Shown: positions 56,956 through 64,000 of the stretch, one piece after another
Numbering within the stretch: the first letter of the stretch is position 1
Layout: every line of letters begins with the position of its first letter
Source: Lentinus brumalis
Lineage: Eukaryota > Basidiomycota > Agaricomycetes > Polyporales > Polyporaceae
Direction: 5' to 3'
Assembly (NCBI GenBank): GCA_001792895.1
Contig: MARA01000011.1
Location: 930,001 to 994,000 of the forward strand
DNA length: 64,000 bases
The notes under the pieces: generated by a model
Database searches by the model: none
The model's input: the letters and a program-made list of their open reading frames with translations, nothing else
Told to the model about the DNA's origin: nothing
Position numbers and translations under genes: made by a program

Positions 56956-56988
56956 TCCGGACCCGAACCAGCCTTGTAACCAGGACCT
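56956..56988 (+). repeat. Outer inverted repeat, right arm (33 bp)
   Basis: This is the partner of 56631..56663 (32/33 identical in inverse). A third, inverted and diverged half-copy (GTTCAGGTCCC..TTACAAG..GTTCCGGACC) follows at 57002..57033, so the unit CCGGACC..GAACC is itself repeated. Confidence 0.75.
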
Positions 56989-57106
56989 GAACAGGAGTCC
57001 AGTTCAGGTCCCGTTACAAGCCTGTTCCGGACCCTAACCAGGTGCCACTGCCCGTCGTGTGATGCCAGGGCAGGGACACGTTTTGTCCAGGTGGGGTCGT
57101 CCGCAG

Positions 57107-57480
57107 GTCCAGAGCAGGACTTAGAGCAGGGAGAGAGCGATGCGAGTGTCCAGCACCGCGACGAAGAGCAGGCGGCGACGGCGACAGCGGCGGCCTAGGC
57201 GGCGCGTCCGGCCGGACCGGTGCGACGCGTGACGTCAGCGATCTGACCACGCTCTCGCTCGCTGCGCTGCCCACGGCGTCGTCGCTGTCTCTATCGCTGT
57301 CCCTGTCCGCATCCGCTTGCTCTCACCGCTGGACATCCATGAATGCCGTCCGCGGATGCCCGCCCATGCTCCCCTCCACCTCTGAATGCTGCCTCGAACG
57401 CACGCACAAGAATCTACTGGGTGCGTCTCAGTTGCCATTGCATTCCAATCCAACTAATATACGGTCAGAGTTCTCTTCAA
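57107..57480 (+). repeat. Dispersed repeat, left copy, proximal part
   Basis: Shared words with 62062..62480 in the same order and strand: GTCCAGAGCA..CTTAGAGCAG, GAGAGAGC.ATGCGAGTGTC, CGTCCGGCCGGACCGGT, CGACGCGTGACGTCAGCGAT and TCTCTATCGCTGTC. Similarity is patchy. No convincing gene is seen inside. Confidence 0.6.
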
Positions 57481-57519
57481 ACACACCGCGCGTCGTGCGG
57501 ACGACTCACACGGCAGACG

Positions 57520-58335
57520 CTGCTACTTATCCACTCTACCAGCTGCGAGCTTACGGCACCCCGTCTCACTGCGACCTCGAGTGCACGGAGATGGTCCGGA
57601 CGGGCATTTGCATCGTCGCCTCTCTCCCGCCATGACTTCCCGCCCTCGTCTCCTTCCATATATCTATATGTTGTCTCCGACAGGACGCCCTGACGTTCGT
57701 CGATGGGCCTGGTAATGCGTGTTTCCGGCGCTCCTAAGTCCGTCGCGTCCATCCATCATGGCAGTCGCCACTCTATCAGGCTCACGCTTCCTAGGGCGGC
57801 CTCCCACAAATGGACGCAGATCGTGCCGCACGGCATGTCTTACTCTTCCTCTTGACCCGGAGATTGTCAGAGCTATCGACCGAGGCGGGACAGAATGCCC
57901 ATGGTGGCGGCGCGCTCGTGACCGTACGAGCGGCAGAAGACGACGGGACGTATGTCGAACAAGTATCTCGTGAGTTTCTTTCTGCTTCAAGGCTCGGCAC
58001 TGGTTGATCGTGCCCTACACGCTTCAGCTGCTCACAGCACTCCCTCCATGCCAACTGCAGCTCGTACGGAAGACACCCTTCGCCTCCTCAGAGTCATGCG
58101 CCCCCTTTTCCTGTGGGGTCTTTCACCTCAACCCATCCTCATAGGCTCTCCATTGCCGACGGTCTCAGAAGACTCGCTGGTGTGCTCCCGCTATCCTCCT
58201 TTCTGCCCTTGAAGACTACATGCATCCCTGCTGTAGCGATCCTCAGCCTGAGCATATGACACATCCCAACCCGTCATCCATATGTCACGCGTACAACGTC
58301 CTCTCAAACCGACAGGGCATCCTCTATCATCCTGT
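57520..58335 (+). repeat. Dispersed repeat, left copy, distal part (about 0.8 kb)
   Basis: It matches 63210..64000 in direct orientation. Runs such as GACCTCGAGTGCACGGAGAT, TGTTGTCTCCGACAGGACGC, TTTCTGCTTCAAGGCTCGGC, GTTGATCGTGCCCTACACGC, CTCCATTGCCGACGGTCTCA and CTTGAAGACTACATGCATCC are identical or nearly so. A donor-like CTCGTGAGT and an acceptor-like CAG/TAG are kept in both copies, and a frame ends in LPLKTTCIPAVAIL in each, so a decayed gene or element may be the source. I cannot identify it. Confidence 0.8.
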
Positions 58336-58876
58336 GCACGTCTCTTTCTCCATGCTCGTGGTTTGAGCGGCTCGCACGACGGTGATCCGACAAGCATCCT
58401 TCTCACTCCTCTGAGCTGTGTGGGGGTCGATGACAGTGCGTATAATCGAGCAGAATTGGTATCACAGAGAATGCTGTGGCTCGTGCGCTGTAGCGTTACG
58501 CGGAAGACGAGGGGAGAGCGCCGTGAGTGTCGGTCGGGTCATGGGTCACGGATCTGGGATGAAGGTGGTCGGGCGAGTACGACTCACTAGGCAGCAACAT
58601 CTCTAGTCCTCTGAAAGCTCCGCGATTCAATCAAGATGAGCGTTTTAATGATCTGTGTACGTCCCAGATCGCTTTTGAACCTCGGGCGAGGCGCCGAGTC
58701 TTCATTGCAGCCGCACAGCTCCTGCTTCGAACTTCCATGCCAGTCACTTTGGTGAGCACATGCAGGACAGGTGTCGTGCCTCGCGGCTCACATGAGGAAT
58801 GGGTCCTGCACCACGTCTCAAGCACCTATGCTCTTGTTTGAACCCCCTCGCACCCATACCGAGCACCACCACCAGC
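58336..58876. other. Upstream region of the NLR-type gene
   Basis: 0.54 kb between the left repeat and the NLR start. An in-frame upstream ATG exists at 58799 (MGPAPRLKHLCSCLNPLAPI); I prefer 58877, where family-like sequence starts. No other exon is seen. Confidence 0.35.
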
Positions 58877-61448
58877 ATGACCCATCCTGACCGTCCGAAA
58901 GCTGCGCCGAAAACCAGCGAGGCTCTGGATACTGCGCTAGACTTGACTGTGGAAGGCCTCGAAGCTGCCAAGGAGACCATCGTCAATGCGCTGTCGGCTC
59001 CGGGACTTGGCGTAGCCCTCAATGTAGTGATCGGAATTCTGAAGAAAGTCCAGGTGTGTGGCTTGCCCGTTCTGCTGTGCACAGAGTGCTGAGCGTAAAG
59101 TACTTTGAACGACAGGCTGCGAAGGCGAACCAAAATGCACTGAAATCGTTGAGTGAGGAGATAACGTCCCTGGTGAACATGCTGCAACGACTCGCCAAGG
59201 CCGTAGACACCGAGCTGCCAGCGGACAAGTATCCTGGCGATTCGGCGGAGAGAGACAAGGCAAAGCAGGAGGCGTTCAGATCTACCAGATTGGCCGAACG
59301 TGTGGCGAAACTTGTGATGTGCGTACCGGTGTGGGCCCCGAGCAGGCGAGCAGCGAAGATGCTGACCTGCCAACGCGCCTTTCATAGCGACCTCCAAGCA
59401 ATATCCGCTGATGCCAACAAGCTGCTCGAAATGAACCGCTTCTCCCGGTTGCTGCACAGCACCGGGGATGCGAGAGCTATCACCAACATGAAGGACAAGA
59501 TTGCAGCCGCTCGTCAAGCCTTCCAGGTATGGAGTCGCCCCCGCAACATGCAACTTTGCTCACTGGTGAGCGGTCGCATGGGATACTAGATGGAGAACGG
59601 CGTTATGATCGAGACGCAAGTCACCGAAGCTTTGAGCGTTATCAAGGTTAGTGTCCATTCTATATCACAACTCCAGGTCATGCAACTGATTATCCGCACA
59701 GAACGCCGGTATGTACTCTGGTGTCGTACCTCTGTTTCTGACACTCAACAACACTGTTGGCAGAGGAGGAGCGCATTTTGGCTGAGATCCCGCGAGCCGA
59801 CGGCGCCCACTACCTCTCCGCTGCGAACGCCATGAAGGCCCGTCTCCAGGAAGGCACCCGCAAGCGGATTTTCGAGTCCCTGGAGGAGTGGGTGAAGTCA
59901 CAGTCGAAGGCAGCAGGGAACGGAACTCAGCCGGTTCGTGTCCTTGTCGGAGAGGCAGGAACGGGGAAGTCGACGGTCGCATCCGAGTTTGCGAAACGCC
60001 TCAAGGAGCGGGGTCTCCTCGGGGCGTCGTTCTTCTTCACGCGCGGGTTGGCAGATCTTAACTCGCCTACTAAGTTCTTCTCCACCGTCGCCTGGCAGCT
60101 CGCCCGGTCCCAATCAGCCTTACGTCACCCTGTTGTTGACGCCGCTCGTCAGCACCTGAAGACGGGGGCACTCCAGCGACTTGAAATTCAATTCAAGGAT
60201 CTCGTCGAGAAGCCGCTCAGTTCCCTCCCCGAGCCCCATCCCCCGATATTCATCGTCGTCGACGGCCTTGACGAATGCACGGAAGAGGGGCCGCAGCTCG
60301 TTCCCAGCCTGCTTCGACTGTTACTGTCCGCTACCGTGCGACCAGGATCTCCACTGCGCGTTTTCCTCGCGTCGCGACCGGAGCCCCAGTATATCTACGA
60401 TGTCTTCACCACCTCTGACGTGAAGCCTCACGTCTCTGTCACCTTCATCCAGGAGTTCCGCGACACGGTGGACCGCGACATCGAGAGCCTGATCCGGGCT
60501 AGGCTCGCTGAGAGCACGACGAGCCAAGCATGGTCCAATGACAATCCGTACGCAGTCTCCACGATTGTCGACAAGTCGGATGGACTATTCGTCTACGCGC
60601 GGACGGCGGTCGACTTCATCCTCTCGGACCTTGACCGGTTCTTCATACAGGCGCGATATGATGCTCTGGTGCAGGCTGAGGTAGTGGGCCTTGCTCCGCT
60701 CGACACGCTCTATCGCACGGTGCTGGAGGGTGTGTTCCCACCTGAAACTTGTCGAGTTCCGGGCATCCAAAGGAGAATTCACCATGTACTCGAATACCTC
60801 GTCGCCCTAAAGGATGTTAACGGGGTCTCTCCTAGGACGCTCGAGAATCTGACGCGAATGCGCACGAGCGAGTCGGTCCCCATCCTCAACAAGCTGCGCT
60901 CCGTCATCATTTTTGAGCACGACAACATCGATTCGCGATTTCGAATCATCCACGCCTCCTTCCGCGAGTTCCTTGGCGATCCTTTTCGCGCTGGACACGA
61001 CTTCTACGTCAACCAGGAGGAGGCTCACGGACGCCTGGCTGAAGAGTGCATGTCGGCTATGCGATCCTTCGCGGAGGAGCGTTGGGAAGGCACCGGCGCG
61101 AATGATCAACTCATACTTATCCTTAAATTCCTCACTTCCGATCGTGACCTATCCCACGTCCTCTATGCGTGTCAATTCCGCAGCATGCATGCCGCTCTCG
61201 GGAGGACGCGTATCCAAGGCCCAGACCGGGACAGCTGCCAATCAGTTGCCAGTGGCGAAGACGAGCCTCCGCCCATCGCCGCATTTGAGTCCTGGTACGA
61301 TGATGATGGCACATTGAAAATAGGTGCCTTGATTTGCGCCACCGCGGCGCGGTTACACGGATCTCTGCGGCCATCAGCAAAACCACCTAGGACCGGGCAC
61401 TCCTTACCAGATTTGTGGGAGGCTGGGCAAAGTAACTTATCGGGCTAA
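58877..61448 (+). CDS. NLR-like STAND NTPase: helical N-terminal domain plus NACHT, no repeat domain
   Basis: Exons 58877..59053, 59116..59318, 59388..59526, 59590..59646, 59702..59708 and 59764..61448 give 755 residues. The first about 190 residues are helical (LDTALDLTVEGLEAAKETIV, APGLGVALNVVIGILKKVQ, SLSEEITSLVNMLQRLAKAV, MKDKIAAARQAF), resembling the MLKL/HeLo-type bundle at the front of many mushroom NLRs. The NACHT module has Walker A GEAGTGKST (257-265) and Walker B IFIVVDGLDE (356-365), then LRVFLASRPEP (sensor) and winged-helix-like RFRIIHASFREFLGDPFRAG. After residue about 650 it ends without WD40, TPR or ankyrin repeats. Fungal NLRs act in non-self recognition and programmed cell death; the N-terminal bundle may damage membranes (inference). 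Exon 5 has 7 nt. Confidence 0.85.
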
Positions 61449-63209
61449 CTTGATGTACTTACGCGGCCAACTGCCGTTTTACGAGCTTTCACGGACGTGT
61501 GTCTATGGTCAATTTATGATATGAGAACGTAGGATATCTTAGAGTTGTTCGTAGACAATTGTGGGGTGGCAAGTTCGAGACACAAATGAAGACGGTCCGT
61601 CACCTAGGGCAGGGACAGACACGACCTCTCAGGTCGATATGTTGTAGATGGGAAATGGTCCTGAGAGACCCCCTTGTCCCGAGCGTTAACGTACTGGTTC
61701 TAAAAATAGAGACTCAGATCGAAGGGGTGAATCTTGTGCGATCTGGTCGAGGTCGAGAGGGACGTCCCGTTGGATGTGGGAACTCCTACCCTCCTCGCAA
61801 TGTTCGGAATCTTTGCTTTCACTCTATCTCGTAATTGCAACACAATTCACCTCGGAAAGGTCGTCATTTGTCTCCGTGATTGTCGGTTTTCCACCTCATA
61901 TGCACCCTCAACCAATCCTCACACATACCATTATTCCAACCCCTAGCCTGCCTGTGGCTCCCTACGCATCTGTGAGCCCATACCAACTAGTGACTTGCAA
62001 GTCCCGGCCTCAGGCCGTCAAGCCGTGAGGCCGAGCCCTCAGACAGGCCGGGACAAGACGGGTCCAGAGCACATCTTAGAGCAGAGAGCACAGGAGAGAG
62101 CAATGCGAGTGTCTAGCACGAACAGCAGGCGGCGGTTCGTCCGGCCGGACCGGTTCGACGCGTGACGTCAGCGATTGGTCGCAGACGCGTTCCGGTCGCT
62201 CTCTTTGCTCTCTCTCACCACGCGTCTCTATCGCTGTCGCTGTCCGCACCATCTCACTCTCACAGGCCTCTGTGTTATCTGCCCAGCAGTCCTCTGCGAC
62301 TTGCTTACCCCGTCTGTGCCTGCCCTTGGCCGCATATAGTCCCCGCTCGCGCAACACGTTTCGGGCATCTTGCTGGTCGTGTATCCCGTCCGCAGACGTC
62401 CGTTCATGCCGCTGAATTTCCTCTTGAACGCACCTACCAGAAGCTGCAAGGTACGTCTCAGCACACAATTGTCATTGCATGTCAATCCAACATTTAATCG
62501 GCTAGATGTCTCTGCAAATACACGCACACCGACTTTCAAGTCCGTATATGCCCCTCGTCAAGTTTGTTTAGCTTCAACGGTACGTACGAGAGCCGGTGCT
62601 ACTTTTTTTACGCTACGCTGACGGCGACTACAGCATGCCTACACCTCCCTCGCGCACTCCGCGCACACGTGGCTAGCAACTACTTACCCGTCCTACCCAC
62701 CCCTCTACTCGAGTGCGCTCATCGCCCACCACCGTCCGCCTTGGCCTCGGACACTCGTTCACACATGTCCATTCCCGGATCAATGATCTGTGCAGCCGGA
62801 ACGTATCGCCGCACACGCGCCAGTTGCGACTTGCTCCCCGCATCCTCGGCGACCTCTCCGCCGCGCGGTTCGATTGACTCGCGCATCGCCCGTGTCCAAT
62901 AGAAGCGATCTGCGAGGTCCCGTCACGACACGACTCAGCACGGTCTTCCAGTCAGGACAGCGGCGATATACCCGGTATGTCCCTGCTCTTGGCTGCCAGT
63001 GCATGGATTGCCCGCTCGCGCTTACAACACTCTGCAGACATCTCACTGGCGCACTATGCCCATATGCCCTCCTTCGAGCTGCATGTGTGGCGGGACACAT
63101 CAAGGCCGCGTCCAACCCCTCCGAGCATCCGCTGCCCCGCCCAGCATCTCCGTCCCATCTATGAACGCGTCCGCGGACGCCCGCCCGCACTGAATGCTGC
63201 AAACACACC
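61449..63209. other. Repeat-rich stretch between the NLR gene and the right repeat
   Basis: 1.76 kb. From 62062 it carries the proximal part of the dispersed repeat (partner of 57107..57480). A word CTGACGGCGACTACAGCATG.C at about 62621 recurs at about 63252, showing internal duplication. 61449..62060 shows only short frames without motifs. No gene is called. Confidence 0.45.
62062..62480 (+). repeat. Dispersed repeat, right copy, proximal part
   Basis: Partner of 57107..57480 in direct orientation, with the same order of shared words, including TCCGGCCGGACCGGTTCGAC and the CRE octamer TGACGTCA. Between this block and the distal block the right copy has about 0.7 kb more than the left, so the copies differ by an insertion or deletion. 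Confidence 0.6.
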
Positions 63210-64000
63210 GCGTGTCGTGCTACTCATCAACTCTACGAGCTGCGAGCTCACGGCGACTACAGCATGCCGACACGGCCCTCGCGCACTCCTCCCACACGGG
63301 CCTAGCAAGCCCCTGCCGTTACCGCACCTCGTTTCGCTACGACCTCGAGTGCACGGAGATAGTCCGGACGGGCGGTTGCATCATCACCTCTCTTCCGGCG
63401 TCCGCCATGACTTCGGCTGCCCAACCTGCCTTTCTCTCCGTCCATCAATTTCTATGTTGTCTCCGACAGGACGCCCGGAGGCTCGTTGATTGGCCTTGTG
63501 ATGGGTGTTCCTGGCGCTCCCAAGTCCGTCTCGTCCATCCGTCATGACAGTCGCGAGTCGGAGTCGCGAATCTGTCGGGGCTCACACTACGCGTTGCAGA
63601 ATAGGACGGGACGTATGTCGAACCGGTATCTCGTGAGTGTCTTTCTGCTTCAAGGCTCGGCGCTGGTTGATCGTGCCCTACACGCTTCAGCTGCTCACAG
63701 CACTCCCTCCATACCAACAGTAGCTCCTACGGAAGATGCCCTCCGCCTCGCCTCAGCTGCGCACCTCATGCGCGCCCTTTCCTGTGGGGGTCTTTTACCT
63801 CAACCCATTCTCAGGCTCTCCATTGCCGACGGTCTCAGAAGACTCGCAGGTGTGCTCCCGCTATCCTCCCTTCTGCCCTTGAAGACTACATGCATCCCTG
63901 CTGTAGCGATCCTCACCCAAAGCATATGACACATCCCAACCTGTCGTCCATATGTTGCGCGTACAACATCCTCTCAAACCGACAGGGCACCCTCTATCAT
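63210..64000 (+). repeat. Dispersed repeat, right copy, distal part (cut by window end)
   Basis: Partner of 57520..58335, offset about 5.66 kb, direct orientation. The final 400 bases are by eye about 90 percent alike, with small indels. The window ends inside it, so its real length is unknown. Confidence 0.8.

Overview
The window is nuclear DNA of a filamentous basidiomycete, most likely an Agaricomycete. Genes are dense, sit on both strands and are cut by many short introns (about 45-75 bp) with fungal donors such as GTACGT and GTGAGT. Products are eukaryotic throughout: INO80, RNase T2, HisRS, UTP14, tomosyn, a NACHT protein and a Helitron helicase. There is no operon structure, rRNA or CRISPR. 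I found no tRNA by eye. Every gene model was built by hand from reading frames, splice sites and intron phases; no search was run.

Layout. 0-10.6 kb: DOP1 5' end, an INO80 Ies4-like subunit, ATP synthase subunit e, an RbAp46/48 WD40 histone chaperone, the tiny ER protein SERP1/Ysy6, rRNA methyltransferase BMT5, a membrane protein and isocitrate lyase. 11-22 kb: a large unknown fungal protein, a seven-helix membrane protein, a GPI-anchored Kre9-like protein, protease ATP23 and an enoyl-CoA hydratase. 22-39.7 kb: tomosyn/SRO7, a SnoaL-like protein, an RNF126-like RING ligase, an MSC7-type aldehyde dehydrogenase, RNase T2 and UTP14. 40-53.9 kb: two tandem PalI/SUR7-like proteins, YAR1-like, histidyl-tRNA synthetase, a broken membrane-protein gene, a Ser-rich secreted protein built of duplicated exons, and a CDP-alcohol phosphotransferase.

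54-64 kb is accessory DNA: two TA-flanked inverted-repeat elements (MITE-like), a DDE transposase fragment abutting a truncated Helitron helicase, further inverted repeats, and a repeat of at least 0.8 kb present on both sides of an NLR-type gene (helical N-terminus plus NACHT, no C-terminal repeats). This is the most dynamic part of the window.

Cross-cutting points. (1) Four genes, including HisRS, lose frame by one base and in each case one extra C in a C/G run repairs it; this looks like assembly error. (2) Three introns need a GC-AG splice. (3) Several genes carry micro-exons of 3-14 nt. The housekeeping genes do not form one pathway. Ribosome biogenesis (BMT5, UTP14, YAR1), mitochondrial ATP synthase (subunit e, ATP23) and secretion/ER (DOP1, SERP1, tomosyn, phosphotransferase) each recur, which I take as chance proximity.
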